From: VXLM01 sp965242665
Lineage (GTDB): Bacteria; Chloroflexota; Dehalococcoidia; Lucifugimonadales; VXLM01
Length of the DNA stretch: 64,000 nucleotides
Direction of reading: 5' to 3'
Assembly (NCBI GenBank): GCA_965242665.1
Contig: OZ251484.1
Span: 2,108,001 to 2,172,000 of the forward strand
Shown: piece after piece, positions 44,779-53,888 of the stretch
Layout of the letters: each line of letters begins with the position of its first letter
Numbering within the stretch: the stretch's first letter is position 1
The notes under the pieces: generated by a model
What the model saw: the letters and a program-made list of their open reading frames with translations, nothing else
Databases searched by the model: none
Told to the model about the DNA's origin: nothing
Translations under genes and position numbers: made by a program

Positions 44779-47510
44779 GAGGCAAATCCTCACTAGACAG
44801 CCGTATACCGACTCTGCGCCTACCCCCCGCCGTGAGCAGAGTGGCGACGTGGGTACGGCCTGCGGACGACGCGTGCGAACTGCCCCTTGTGCACCGACTG
44901 GCGATCGTCTACCTCATGCTGCCCGTGGTCATCTGGTTGGCGGGATGGTTCGAGTGGTGGCTGGGCATCCCGGCCGCGCTGCTGCTGGCCGCGGCGGTCT
45001 GGCAGGCGCTGTGCGGTTCGTGGCGGCCGTCCTTCACTGCTGCGACAGTTGGAGTGGCAGCCGCGGCCGCCTGCTGGGTGATGCTGACGCCCGCGGGCGG
45101 AGTGTTCGACATCGACTTGCCAGACTGGACCGAACATCAAACGACTCTGCTGGATCTGGTCCGCTATCCCTGGCCGACGTTCTTGCACGACCCGTTCCGC
45201 GTGTACGTGCCGGAAGAGATCCATTCGTTCCCTCTATTGCGCTACTACTTGGGCTACTACATGACACCGGGGCTAGCGGGACACTGGCTGGGGCCGTCCG
45301 TGCTGAACTGGGCAGTGCCCCTTTGGACGTGGCTCGGAGTCGCGCTCGTCCTGCGCATGTTCACGCGCGAACGGCGCGGCTGGGGCGCGGCCATCGCAGT
45401 GCTGATCTTCGTCTTCTTCAGCGGCATGGACATCATGCGGGTGATACTGACGGATGGATGGGCATGGTTCGACCTGAGCATCGAATGGGATGGGCTGCCC
45501 GGTATCGGCGTCGGTGTCGACCATATCGAATGGCTCGGGCTCTGGTATGTCTACACGCAGTACACCTCCAACATGACGGCCTTGATGTGGTCTCCACAGC
45601 ACTTCATCCCGGCTGGATTGTACGTCCTCTTGATGCTGCAGCTGCGCGGGCATCGGCGCTTCTTGGCGGTGAGCGGAGTTCTGCTGGCCGCCGCGCCGTT
45701 CTGGTCTACGTTCGTCGCTGTCGGGCTGCTGCCGCTGATTGCAGCGCTACTCTGGAAGAACGGCATCCGGCCATTCCTTCGGTGGCCGAACCTGATGCTG
45801 GCCGTCCCTCTGGCCGCGCTCACCGCGTTGTACCTGACCAGCGGCCAAACGGACTTCCCGCGCGAGTGGATATGGGAGAGGTACGAATGGTCGCTGCTTG
45901 CGCGGTGGGCCCCAATGTTCTACCTGTCCGAGTTTCTGCTGCTGACTGCCCTGCTATGGGGCCTACGGCCAGGCTTGCGCCGGGAGCCCTTCTTCATCGC
46001 ATGCGCCGCAACCTTGATTCTCCTGCCTCTCTACCACTACGGCTTGGACAACACTCTTGCCTTGCGGGCCTCGCTGCCCTCTCTCTTGCTGCTCTGCTGG
46101 TACTGTACGGAGACCATCTTGGAGCACGGGCGCACAAGGACCCATACACGCCGAGGGAAGAAGTACTCCCTTGGCATCGCCTGCATGGCGGTGATCCTGG
46201 CTATTGGCTCCGTCACTGCGCTCGTCGATCTGGCGCGCGCCACGAATAACGACAGTTGGCTCCGATACGATGTCCGATACGCAGATTCGGGATATACCAC
46301 GCTTCTTCTGGGGCAACAGCAGAACAGAGAGAACACTGCCTACGACATCCCGAACACGCTGCGGCGGCTGTTGGATGAGAACGACACCTACGAAAGAAGA
46401 GGCGAGTTGCTAGCGCAGTCCACGTTCGACGTATACATCGAGGAGAATCATCTGGTACTGGTGAAAGATGACTGCAAAGAAGACGAGCCGAGTCGGTTCT
46501 TCCTGTACACGATACCAGCCAATCAAGACGACCTTCCTGCAGAAACGCGCGCACTGGGTCTCGACTACTCCGAGTTCTCCCGCTCTATGAGATTCTTGAG
46601 GACGGAGAGTAGGCCCACTTCTGGGGGAACGTGTGTTGTCAGATTGCCAATGCCACAGTACGCAGTCGCAGGATTCCGAGTCGTTCAATTGGCACAGGAC
46701 GGCAGTATGGGTTGGAAGACAAGCTACAACGTCAGCCAATCGTCCCAAGATGGCAGTGCGGGTTGGGAAGCAAGCGACAACTTCGACGCACAGATCGACC
46801 CACTCTACCGTTCCCTCGCCTCCGGCGAGCCGATCATCCGCTCCCAGTTCGATGTCTACCTCACCGAGAATCGACTGGTCTACGTCAAGGAGCCATGCGC
46901 CTGGGCAGACACGGAACACAGATTCTTCCTGCACGTCTCCCCTCTCGACGACGCCGACCTCCCGGACGACCGACGCGAGTACGGATTCGACGGCCTCGAC
47001 TTCGACTTCGGGAAGTATGGTGTTCTCTTCGACGATTGGTGCGCCGCGGTTCGCCCCTTGCCAGACTACGACATCGCCAAGATCGCAACCGGGCAGTTCA
47101 CCGCCGAGGGGGAGGTATGGCGGGATGTGTACGCTTTCCTCTCCGACGGCGACATCTACCGTTCTCTCACCTCCGGCGAGCCGATCATCCGCTCCCAGTT
47201 CGATGTCTACCTCACCGAGAACAGACTGGTCTACGTCAAAGAGCCATGCGCCTGGGCAGACACGGAACACAGATTCTTCCTACACGTCTCCCCTCTCGAC
47301 GACGCCGACCTCCCAAGCGAACGCCGCGAGTACGGATTCGACAACCTCGACTTCGATTTCGGAAGCTATGGGATTCTGATCGACGATCGATGCGCCACAG
47401 TTCGCTCCCTGCCAGACTACGACATCGTCAAGATCGCAACCGGGCAGTTCACCGCTGAGGGGGAGGTATGGCGGGATGTGTACGCTTTCCCTGTTGGCGA
47501 GAGTGAGTAG
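44775..47510 (+). CDS. Tandem membrane-protein paralogue C, three modules
   Basis: 911 residues from ATG 44775. Nearly a mosaic of A and B: the membrane domain resembles A in the loop GWAWFDLSIEWDG, while the divergent module and the first canonical module (46380-47130) are almost identical in DNA to gene B (43710-44460), a sign of recent gene conversion. Ends with a second canonical module (FDVYLTENRLVYVKEPC; GSYGILIDDRC) like that of A. Function unknown; see A. Confidence 0.7.
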   Translation: MRGKSSLDSRIPTLRLPPAVSRVATWVRPADDACELPLVHRLAIVYLMLPVVIWLAGWFEWWLGIPAALLLAAAVWQALCGSWRPSFTAATVGVAAAAACWVMLTPAGGVFDIDLPDWTEHQTTLLDLVRYPWPTFLHDPFRVYVPEEIHSFPLLRYYLGYYMTPGLAGHWLGPSVLNWAVPLWTWLGVALVLRMFTRERRGWGAAIAVLIFVFFSGMDIMRVILTDGWAWFDLSIEWDGLPGIGVGVDHIEWLGLWYVYTQYTSNMTALMWSPQHFIPAGLYVLLMLQLRGHRRFLAVSGVLLAAAPFWSTFVAVGLLPLIAALLWKNGIRPFLRWPNLMLAVPLAALTALYLTSGQTDFPREWIWERYEWSLLARWAPMFYLSEFLLLTALLWGLRPGLRREPFFIACAATLILLPLYHYGLDNTLALRASLPSLLLLCWYCTETILEHGRTRTHTRRGKKYSLGIACMAVILAIGSVTALVDLARATNNDSWLRYDVRYADSGYTTLLLGQQQNRENTAYDIPNTLRRLLDENDTYERRGELLAQSTFDVYIEENHLVLVKDDCKEDEPSRFFLYTIPANQDDLPAETRALGLDYSEFSRSMRFLRTESRPTSGGTCVVRLPMPQYAVAGFRVVQLAQDGSMGWKTSYNVSQSSQDGSAGWEASDNFDAQIDPLYRSLASGEPIIRSQFDVYLTENRLVYVKEPCAWADTEHRFFLHVSPLDDADLPDDRREYGFDGLDFDFGKYGVLFDDWCAAVRPLPDYDIAKIATGQFTAEGEVWRDVYAFLSDGDIYRSLTSGEPIIRSQFDVYLTENRLVYVKEPCAWADTEHRFFLHVSPLDDADLPSERREYGFDNLDFDFGSYGILIDDRCATVRSLPDYDIVKIATGQFTAEGEVWRDVYAFPVGESE

Positions 47511-47623
47511 CTTCACGTTGTGCGTATATCGTATGCGGTACTCCGGGAAGGGTTATCTCTACGCATCGCATGAAGAACAATACCTCCGCCGGTTCCCGAT
47601 CGAGAAGAACGTGAGCACAGGTG

Positions 47624-47629
47624 TATAAT
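47624..47629 (+). promoter_or_regulatory. Third copy of the leaderless-type promoter
   Basis: TATAAT with GTGAGCACAGGTG upstream and an ATG 6 nt downstream. It now stands ahead of a DNA methyltransferase gene. Confidence 0.55.
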
Positions 47630-47635
47630 CCCCTC

Positions 47636-47695
47636 ATGCGAAGCCCCGCAGAGCCAACGCTATTCCGACCCGGCGACATCCTTGCACGCAGGTAG
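47636..47695 (+). pseudogene. Truncated third leader ORF
   Basis: Encodes MRSPAEPTLFRPGDILARR then TAG. Identity to the other leaders stops at about 47690 (GCACGCAG), where unrelated DNA leading to the methyltransferase begins, so the boundary of inserted DNA lies here. Confidence 0.6.
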
Positions 47696-47728
47696 ACTAT
47701 CCTGACTGATGGAGATGCGACTAGGAAC

Positions 47729-48733
47729 ATGATGGAGAGAAATTTCGACAACCGCACCCTGTTCTTGGGAGACAACATCGACTTCATGCGCGCCATGAAC
47801 TCGGAGACGGTCGATCTGATAGCGACCGATCCACCGTTCAACAAAGGGCGGGACTTCCACGCAACGCCAGACTCCCTCGCGTCAGGCGCATCCTTTCAAG
47901 ACCGTTGGAAGTGGGACGAGGAAGCGCACTCCCAGTTCACGGACGCGCTCCGGGACGACCCCAAGAACGCGAGCGTGTGGACGGTCATCCAGTCCGCGCG
48001 CGCCAGCTGGGGAGACGACATGGGCGCGTTCCTCTGCTTCATGGGTGTGCGCCTGCTGGAGATGCACCGGCTGCTCAAGCCCACGGGGAGCATCTACTTG
48101 CACTGCGACCCGACCGCGAGCCACTATCTGAAGACGCTCATGGATGCAGTGTTTGGCCGCAAGAACTTCAGGAACGAGATCGTTTGGCATTATGGACTCG
48201 GCGGATTCAACGTGAAGCATTGGTTTCCCCGCAAGCACGATGTCTTGTTGTACTACGCGAAATCGTCCAAGAGTCATCACAACAAGATACGCGGGAATGT
48301 AAGCAAGTGGATGGATGCGAAGTACTCTCAAGAGGATGAGAACGGAAGATATTTCGTACAAGACGGGGTGAAGTACTACCTCAAGGGAGGCAAGCCAATC
48401 GACTCCGTGTGGGATCATGATGAATTGCTGGAATACACCATGTCTCAGACCTCCGCGGAGCGCACCGGCTACCCGGCGCAGAAGCCGTTGGCGGTGTACG
48501 AGCGCATCATCAGCGCCTCATCCAACGAAGGCGACCTCGTGCTCGACCCGTTCGCCGGGTGCGCCACGACCGCCGTAGCGGCGGAGCGATTGAACCGCCA
48601 GTGGGTCGCAATCGACATCTGGGAGGAAACGAAACGCCTCATCGTCCACCGCTTGCAAGCGGAGCGGCGCATGTCCGCAGTAGAGCAGCTGACCGTGACG
48701 CAGACGCCCCCGGAGCGGACGGACGCAGCCTAG
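47729..48733 (+). CDS. DNA methyltransferase, beta-class, DPPF motif
   Basis: 334 residues. Catalytic motif TDPPFNKG near 37, AdoMet motif DPFAGCATTAVAA near 270, separated by a variable recognition part (SIYLHCDPTASHYL, NEIVWHYGLGG). N6-adenine or N4-cytosine modification is expected. Close in sequence to the methyltransferase on the mobile element at 52584-53822 (shared GDDMGAFLCFM, LLK/VLK-TGSIYLHCDPTASHYLK) but without its nuclease tail. Site AGGA before ATG. No restriction enzyme adjoins; a HEPN protein gene does. Confidence 0.85.
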   Translation: MMERNFDNRTLFLGDNIDFMRAMNSETVDLIATDPPFNKGRDFHATPDSLASGASFQDRWKWDEEAHSQFTDALRDDPKNASVWTVIQSARASWGDDMGAFLCFMGVRLLEMHRLLKPTGSIYLHCDPTASHYLKTLMDAVFGRKNFRNEIVWHYGLGGFNVKHWFPRKHDVLLYYAKSSKSHHNKIRGNVSKWMDAKYSQEDENGRYFVQDGVKYYLKGGKPIDSVWDHDELLEYTMSQTSAERTGYPAQKPLAVYERIISASSNEGDLVLDPFAGCATTAVAAERLNRQWVAIDIWEETKRLIVHRLQAERRMSAVEQLTVTQTPPERTDAA

Positions 48734-48746
48734 CGCATCAGCGCAC
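48717..48746 (+). repeat. 30-bp direct repeat, left copy (at methyltransferase stop)
   Basis: GGACGGACGCAGCCTAGCG...CAGCGCAC, matching 49543-49572 at 29 of 30 positions. Contains the TAG stop of the methyltransferase gene. Confidence 0.85.
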
Positions 48747-48761
48747 GAAGGCGTGACCGCT

Positions 48762-49511
48762 TCAAAGCACGGGAGGATACGGCGGGCGGCCCCAGCGCTC
48801 GTCCGCGCCGGCTGCTATCGAGTCGATATTGGTCCACATGAGAGTGATGAATTGTGGGAGCAGGTAGTCCATCATGTTCTTCCCGTCCTCGACCTGCTTC
48901 CGGTTCAGCCTGCCGCCCGGCGTTGCGCCCCCGTGCATCAATTGGTTGCGGAGAACATAGAGCCGGTCGAATACATTGGACAGAATCGTTACGGTAGATT
49001 GTTCGGGTGTTTTCCTTCCTCCCTTCTTGCCCTTCCTGAGCGCGATCGCATCCAGCGCGTCTGATACCGCTGTCCTGTCCTCCACTAACTCGCGTTGCCA
49101 GTTATTCTCCACTCCGTAAACCTTGGACTCCCAGAAATCCTTGAACATGTACTCGTTCTTCATGATGTCCATGATTTCGTGGGGGAATCTCTGCTTGACC
49201 GTGGATTGAATCGCGCGATCCTTGTCGAGATCCACGATAGTGCGGAAGTACCAACTGAACCGCGCCCTTTCTGGAATTCTTTGGGTTCCGGACGGTTGCC
49301 CTTTTGCATAGGCTGCGTTGAAGGCAATCCAGTAGAAGATGAACGCAGCGTCGTCACTATCGGTTTTCTCGGCTTGTTCGATCCATCTGGCGGCGCGGTA
49401 GACCCGAAGCTGAAGGTTGCCGCGGAGGGTGTCGTCGTAGACATCGGTCCATCTTCCCTTCAGAGCTGTTCCCAATTCTTTGAGAAGGACCGTATTCGGT
49501 ATAGGATCCAT
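48762..49511 (-). CDS. HEPN-domain protein, candidate RNase effector
   Basis: 249 residues, mostly helical. Near residue 190 the motif RNQLMHGG fits the HEPN RNase signature R-x4-H, placed in the usual final helices (VFDRLYVLRNQLMHGG). Typical companion features: polar helix FYWIAFNAAYA in the first half. HEPN proteins act as RNA-cleaving toxins or defence effectors. No minimal nucleotidyltransferase antitoxin is beside it; the neighbour is a solitary methyltransferase in convergent orientation. Bracketed by 30-bp direct repeats. Start behind GGGGAG. Exact family not recognised. Confidence 0.65.
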   Translation of the reverse strand: MDPIPNTVLLKELGTALKGRWTDVYDDTLRGNLQLRVYRAARWIEQAEKTDSDDAAFIFYWIAFNAAYAKGQPSGTQRIPERARFSWYFRTIVDLDKDRAIQSTVKQRFPHEIMDIMKNEYMFKDFWESKVYGVENNWQRELVEDRTAVSDALDAIALRKGKKGGRKTPEQSTVTILSNVFDRLYVLRNQLMHGGATPGGRLNRKQVEDGKNMMDYLLPQFITLMWTNIDSIAAGADERWGRPPYPPVL

Positions 49512-49542
49512 TCGATTCTCCCCGTGTCGCCAGTGGTTTTGT

Positions 49543-49572
49543 GGACGGACGCAGCTTAGCGCATCAGCGCAC
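49543..49572 (+). repeat. 30-bp direct repeat, right copy
   Basis: One mismatch to 48717-48746. Overlaps the stop of the LiaF-like gene (minus strand). Confidence 0.85.
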
Positions 49573-50496
49573 GGTCACGCTCGAGACGCCGGTGTTGAGT
49601 TGGATGGATACGCGGTTCGCTGCCTGGCGGTAGCCGGGCGACTCGTAGATATCCGACGGATCGCGGCCCATGACAGTAGCGCCGCCGTAGTCCGCAACCG
49701 ACGCCAGGCTGGGGAAGCGGGGGGCAACGTCGAGCGATGTGAGCCCCCCGCCGTAGATGATCCGCCCTTCCACGCCGTTGGGGATCCACACGTCGACGTT
49801 TGCGGCCCCGGCGTCGACTGTCGCCTCGACGTGTCCTGCATCGGCGGGCATCCTGATGACGACGTCCGCCGCGCCCGCGCTGACATACAGCCTGGTTGCC
49901 TGGATGTTCGTCAGGTCGATGTCTACCGAACCGGCTCCTGTCGTGATGCTTACCATGGCATCCCAGACGTGAGGAGACACGTACAGGGTCCAATCTGCGT
50001 CCCAGGAGCAGAACAGGGACAGGGGTTCCCGCTCGACGCCGAGGGAGACCGTTTCTCGACCGCGCCAGAATGTTGGGGCTGCGCCGCCACACGGCGTCCG
50101 GAACGTTCCCTCTACGAGGTTGGGCGAGCTGGGCGGCAGGGAGTCGATCTCGAGGCGTCCGAGCGGCAAGCCCACCTGCAGGTCGAGGCGAGTCACGCTG
50201 CCGAGCGGTTCCGCGATCCTCTCGACGACGACGTTTCGCTCCGACTCTGCGAGCAGTCCCGACCCGACGAATGCGCCGGTGAGCAGGACGACGGCGACCG
50301 CCCCCATGATCCACGTCCGGCCCCGCCCGATAATCAGCCTTGCCCCGACGCCGACCAGTATCAATGGCCAGAACCGCCAGACCTCGATCCACAAGTCCCA
50401 TCGAACGATGTTTAGGTTTTGCAGCAGCAATACTGCGCCCACGACGACGAGCAGCAGTGCAAACAGAGGAGGGCCGCGTCTCTTGAAAATGCCCAT
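49564..50496 (-). CDS. LiaF-like envelope stress protein
   Basis: 310 residues. N-terminal membrane helices in the LiaI/LiaF style (FALLLVVVGAVLLLQNL; FWPLILVGVGARLI), then a beta-rich adhesin-like toast-rack domain (about 110-310: ITTGAGSVDIDL, VSAGAADVVIRM, VDAGAANVDVWI). The ATG at 50496 lies behind GGAGG and overlaps the end region of the pspC-like gene, so both are one operon. Such pairs sense cell-envelope damage. Confidence 0.75.
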   Translation of the reverse strand: MGIFKRRGPPLFALLLVVVGAVLLLQNLNIVRWDLWIEVWRFWPLILVGVGARLIIGRGRTWIMGAVAVVLLTGAFVGSGLLAESERNVVVERIAEPLGSVTRLDLQVGLPLGRLEIDSLPPSSPNLVEGTFRTPCGGAAPTFWRGRETVSLGVEREPLSLFCSWDADWTLYVSPHVWDAMVSITTGAGSVDIDLTNIQATRLYVSAGAADVVIRMPADAGHVEATVDAGAANVDVWIPNGVEGRIIYGGGLTSLDVAPRFPSLASVADYGGATVMGRDPSDIYESPGYRQAANRVSIQLNTGVSSVTVR

Positions 50497-50497
50497 A

Positions 50498-50992
50498 TCA
50501 GTCCTCCGCGCCGAGTCTGCGTACAACCAACAGGACACCTAGCAGGATGAGGGCTACGGGCCAGAACCTCCAATCGAACCATGTCAGGAGATCGAGGGTG
50601 ATCGCAAGGAAGAAGAGCCCAAGCGCGATGAACGCCGCCCCGAAGATGATGCCGCGCTGCCGTCTCATCCGTTCGCGGCCGACCGCAGCCGCTGCGTCCA
50701 CAGACTCGTACATCTCACGTTCCTCATGGGAATCTATGGGATCGTGTGCGCTTCCTTCTTCTCCTGCCGTGTCGGATGCTTCCGCCACGCCGGGTCTCCC
50801 TCTTGCGGGCGAATCGGGGACGATGATGGCCAAGGCAAGGTATGCCAGAAAACCGACGCCCACACTGATGAGGGCAACGACGACCCACGCGATGCGTACC
50901 AAGGTTGGATCCACATCGAAGTGCTCTGCCATCCCTCCGGACACCCCGAACAGCATCCGTTCCGATCTGCTCTTGTACAGGCGTTTGCCCAT
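50498..50992 (-). CDS. PspC-domain protein
   Basis: 164 residues. PspC domain at the N-terminus (KRLYKSRSERMLFGVSGGMA, DVDPTLVRIAWVV), an acidic linker, then a LiaI-like two-helix membrane segment ending LILLGVLLVVRRLG. Upstream partner of the LiaF-like gene, with stop and start 2 nt apart. Confidence 0.85.
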   Translation of the reverse strand: MGKRLYKSRSERMLFGVSGGMAEHFDVDPTLVRIAWVVVALISVGVGFLAYLALAIIVPDSPARGRPGVAEASDTAGEEGSAHDPIDSHEEREMYESVDAAAAVGRERMRRQRGIIFGAAFIALGLFFLAITLDLLTWFDWRFWPVALILLGVLLVVRRLGAED

Positions 50993-51054
50993 TGGATCCC
51001 TCCCAAGGTCGGCGCTCCTACTGCGCGAATGGTATCACACGGCCCCGGCCGTTG

Positions 51055-51957
51055 TCATTGGCTCACGAGGGTATCGATCACGTGGAAGGGCGTCGGGCCG
51101 TCGTGGGCGGCGACGGTAACGCCCAGATCGAGGAAGCCGCCGCGCCGCAGGATGCACTCCTCGTTCATGAATGGGTTGACCGCGACGGATCCCCAGTCGT
51201 GCGCGTACCATGCGGCCTGGCGCGGGGACGGATGCGGAATGACCGCGGCGCCGGCCTCTCTTCCATGCGGCCCCATCCCGTATAAGTCCACCCACGCAGC
51301 CGCGTTGCCGTTGATGCCCTGGACTGTCCGTCGTCCGTCCGCGTCCAAGATCGTTCCCCCGTCTACGACTCGGAGTCCGTCTGCCATGCGAACGGTGAAG
51401 TAGGCGTGGCGGGTAGGGCCGATGGTGATGTCCCATTCCGTGGGCTCCAGCCGGGACTCGATGCGGAGGATGTTCGCGGTCTCGCCCGGTTGGATGTCGA
51501 CGGTTCTCGTTTCTCGAGCCAAGACGCGTCGGTTTGGCGCTCCCCATTCGACCGGCCCTCGCCACTCGAGGCGCTGTTCGATCCGCAGCAGGTCTACTGC
51601 CAGCTCGACAGCGTCGACGGCAGTCGAGACGATACGGCAAGGAGCACGTCCTTGGAACGTGTCGTTTACATAGAAGTTGTAGGTGGCGCGCTCGACCCTC
51701 GAACGCTCGTACATGAACACGCAGTCGAAATGGTCGGCTCCGATGGTGACCGAGCTGTGGTGCGGATGGTCGATGGGAGACTCCGCGGTGACCGGTACGC
51801 CGCTGGGTGTCAAGAGCGGGTAGATGTACGCGCGGAAGGCGTTCTCGCTCAAGGCGGCGAGGACGCGTCCGTCGTGCCTGATCCACGTTCGCCGCGCGCC
51901 GACGGACGCCCCAGTCGGAAGCTCGACCCGGTCCGGCTCGACCGTGAAACGCCTCAC
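51055..51957 (-). CDS. DUF6807 (PmoA-like) family protein
   Basis: 300 residues: YIYPLLTPSGVPVTAESPIDHPHHSS, WGAPNRRVLARETRTVDI and a long beta-sandwich-like second half. This family is common beside Gfo/Idh/MocA enzymes in carbohydrate clusters; enzymatic role unknown. GTG 51957 overlaps the stop of the upstream dehydrogenase gene (GTGA), so the intact ancestor was coupled to that gene, which is now interrupted. Confidence 0.75.
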   Translation of the reverse strand: MRRFTVEPDRVELPTGASVGARRTWIRHDGRVLAALSENAFRAYIYPLLTPSGVPVTAESPIDHPHHSSVTIGADHFDCVFMYERSRVERATYNFYVNDTFQGRAPCRIVSTAVDAVELAVDLLRIEQRLEWRGPVEWGAPNRRVLARETRTVDIQPGETANILRIESRLEPTEWDITIGPTRHAYFTVRMADGLRVVDGGTILDADGRRTVQGINGNAAAWVDLYGMGPHGREAGAAVIPHPSPRQAAWYAHDWGSVAVNPFMNEECILRRGGFLDLGVTVAAHDGPTPFHVIDTLVSQ

Positions 51958-52241
51958 GCGCCGACGTCTCCGAAGTTCGCCACACTGGGAGGCAAGACGC
52001 CGTTCGGCAAGTAGAATTCGTCCAGCATGTTCACGGGCACGGCCCGTCTGGTCTCCATGGACTGCACCGCCTTCTCGAAGATGACGGTGGGCACGTTCGC
52101 CTCCCAGGGATCCATCGGGTTCGCTCCCCCCTCGAGGCAGAGCTTGGCGAACATGCCTAGCTCCTCGAAGAAGCCGTTGTGGTATTCGTTGCCCTCGATG
52201 CCAGGCTCGTCCGTGCCCTCGAAGACGAGGTTGCCAAAGCG
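51954..52241 (-). pseudogene. C-terminal part of interrupted Gfo/Idh/MocA dehydrogenase
   Basis: Codes for RFGNLVFEGTDEPGIEG... ending FGDVGA, the final quarter of the dehydrogenase whose N-terminal part is at 53941-54695. The CGCTTTGG at its edge is the 8-bp target duplication. Removing the element and one copy rejoins ...STMRFG to NLVFEG in frame. Confidence 0.85.
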
Positions 52242-52276
52242 GTACTGTTGACTTATGGTTGTTTTTGATTTCCAAG

Positions 52277-52758
52277 TCAACCCGCCCTTCCGTCAAAGAA
52301 CCCGCCGTTCCACTGGCCTTCCGTCTCCCACCACGCCAGGAAGACATCCGTCATTCGATTCTCCTCGTACCGCTTCTTCCGCAGATCGTGGAGAGACCAC
52401 CGAAACGACTTCTTGCTGTTGCACGGGCCGCACAGCAGCGCACGGTTGTCTATCTTGTCCTCCCCGCCTACCTTCGACGGCTTCATATGGTCGGCTTCCA
52501 AGTACGACTCGTCGTTCCAAGACGGCAGGTAGCCGCAACCCTGGCACACCAGCCCATAGTCCGCCATCAATCGCTTGCGCAACTCAGGCAGAGGAATCTT
52601 GCGTGCGCTCTTCTTGGGGGATTCCAAGACGAGCTCGGGGGCGACAGGCTCTCCGTCGTCCGTCCGTTCCGGCGCAACCTTCAGAACGCCAACGATTTCC
52701 TTCCACGCCATGCTTTCGCTGACTTCGTTCTGCAAGCGATCCAGGATCACCCCCCCCC
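52277..52758 (-). CDS. HNH endonuclease domain, out of frame with the methyltransferase
   Basis: About 160 residues read after the G tract: VILDRLQNEVSESMAWKEIV, linker, then a zinc-type HNH nuclease with CQGCGYLPSW, LEADHMKPSKVGG (DH), NRALLCGPCNSKK. Four cysteines and the DH-N pattern are intact. No start codon with a ribosome site lies at the head of this frame; an ATG at 52780 is inside the methyltransferase. It is therefore best read as the C-terminal half of one methyltransferase-HNH protein, separated by one extra G. Confidence 0.75.
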
Positions 52759-53822
52759 GCATCTTTCTCGATGTCCACACCGATCCACTGCCGCCCCAAC
52801 TGCTCTGCCGCCACGCACGTCGTCGCGCAGCCCGCGAACGGGTCGAGCACGATGTCGCCGGGGTTCGACGATGCCTCTATCATCCGCTTGTACAACTTCA
52901 ACGGCTTCTGCGTCGGGTAACCAGTACGCTCAATAGCTTGTGAGTGAAGTGCAGGAATATCAATCCACACGCTATTCAGCGTCTTCCCCTTCTGATTTTC
53001 CAGATAGCGTATCTGCCTAGGAACGTTTCCAGGTTTCGTCTGGACTACAATTCCATCATCAATAGCCTTCTGCATCCTTTCCCGTGTCCAACGCCACGTA
53101 CGGGTTACCCCCATGACCTCATACGTCAAGTTTGACGATGGGTCTTGAGCAGGCGCAGTGATAGAAGTAAGCGAATAGAGTCTCCCACTTGAATCACGAC
53201 TGGAATACTGTTTTGCAGTTCTCTCATCGAGGTTGCTCATATCGTATGGTTGAGTTACTGCATCGGCATTCCATACAAAGTTGTCACTCTTGGAATACCG
53301 AAGTAGCAGATCATGGTCAGCAGCCAATCCGCGTGTGAGATTACCCTTTTTTGTAACTGTACGCCTCCACACGATCTCATTGCGGAAGTTCCGCCGTCCG
53401 AATATCGCGTCCATCATCGCCTTGAGGTAGTGAGACGCCGTCGGATCGCAGTGAAGATAGATGCTGCCCGTATCCTTCAGCACCCGGTGCATCTCGAGAA
53501 CCCGAACGGCCATGAAGCACAAGAACGCGCCCATGTCGTCCCCCGCCGACTCGTTCGCGTGGAGGATCGAGTTGTACAGCTTCGGCTGCTTCTTCCGGAT
53601 CTGCTCGATCCATTCTCCCTGAACGTCGTCGTCCCAGTTCCAGACATCCTTGAACTTGACGTTCTTTCCTGCCTTCGTCGTCCCCTTGAACGCGGGCACG
53701 CCCTTGTTGAACGGAGGGTCGGTTGCGATGAGGTCGACGCTCTGGGAATCCAACCCCCGCAGTACGGGGAGGTTGTCTTCGAGGAAGAGGGTGCGGTTGT
53801 ATGCTATACTGTTCTTGGTCAT
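52584..53822 (-). CDS. DNA methyltransferase on mobile element, tail frameshifted at a G9 tract
   Basis: 412 codons in this frame, of which about 355 are genuine: TDPPFNKG near 38, GSIYLHCDPTASHYLKAMMD, DPFAGCATTCVAAEQ near 332. After GVDIEKDA the frame enters an Arg-rich nonsense tail because of nine G (52750-52758). With eight G the frame would continue into the HNH domain. Strong start: AGGAGG before ATG 53822. Sister of the methyltransferase at 47729-48733. Confidence 0.85.
   Translation of the reverse strand: MTKNSIAYNRTLFLEDNLPVLRGLDSQSVDLIATDPPFNKGVPAFKGTTKAGKNVKFKDVWNWDDDVQGEWIEQIRKKQPKLYNSILHANESAGDDMGAFLCFMAVRVLEMHRVLKDTGSIYLHCDPTASHYLKAMMDAIFGRRNFRNEIVWRRTVTKKGNLTRGLAADHDLLLRYSKSDNFVWNADAVTQPYDMSNLDERTAKQYSSRDSSGRLYSLTSITAPAQDPSSNLTYEVMGVTRTWRWTRERMQKAIDDGIVVQTKPGNVPRQIRYLENQKGKTLNSVWIDIPALHSQAIERTGYPTQKPLKLYKRMIEASSNPGDIVLDPFAGCATTCVAAEQLGRQWIGVDIEKDAGGGDPGSLAERSQRKHGVEGNRWRSEGCAGTDGRRRACRPRARLGIPQEERTQDSSA
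52750..52758 (-). repeat. G9 tract at the methyltransferase-HNH junction
   Basis: Nine C on the plus strand. Loss of one base (or gain of two) joins the methyltransferase and HNH frames. This is the position and type of repeat used for phase variation of modification genes. Confidence 0.8.
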
Positions 53823-53888
53823 GGCAGAGACCTCCTGCTTTGGCTGGGTCGGGGGTGTTGGCTGACGCCCCTGACCAAAATCACTCTA

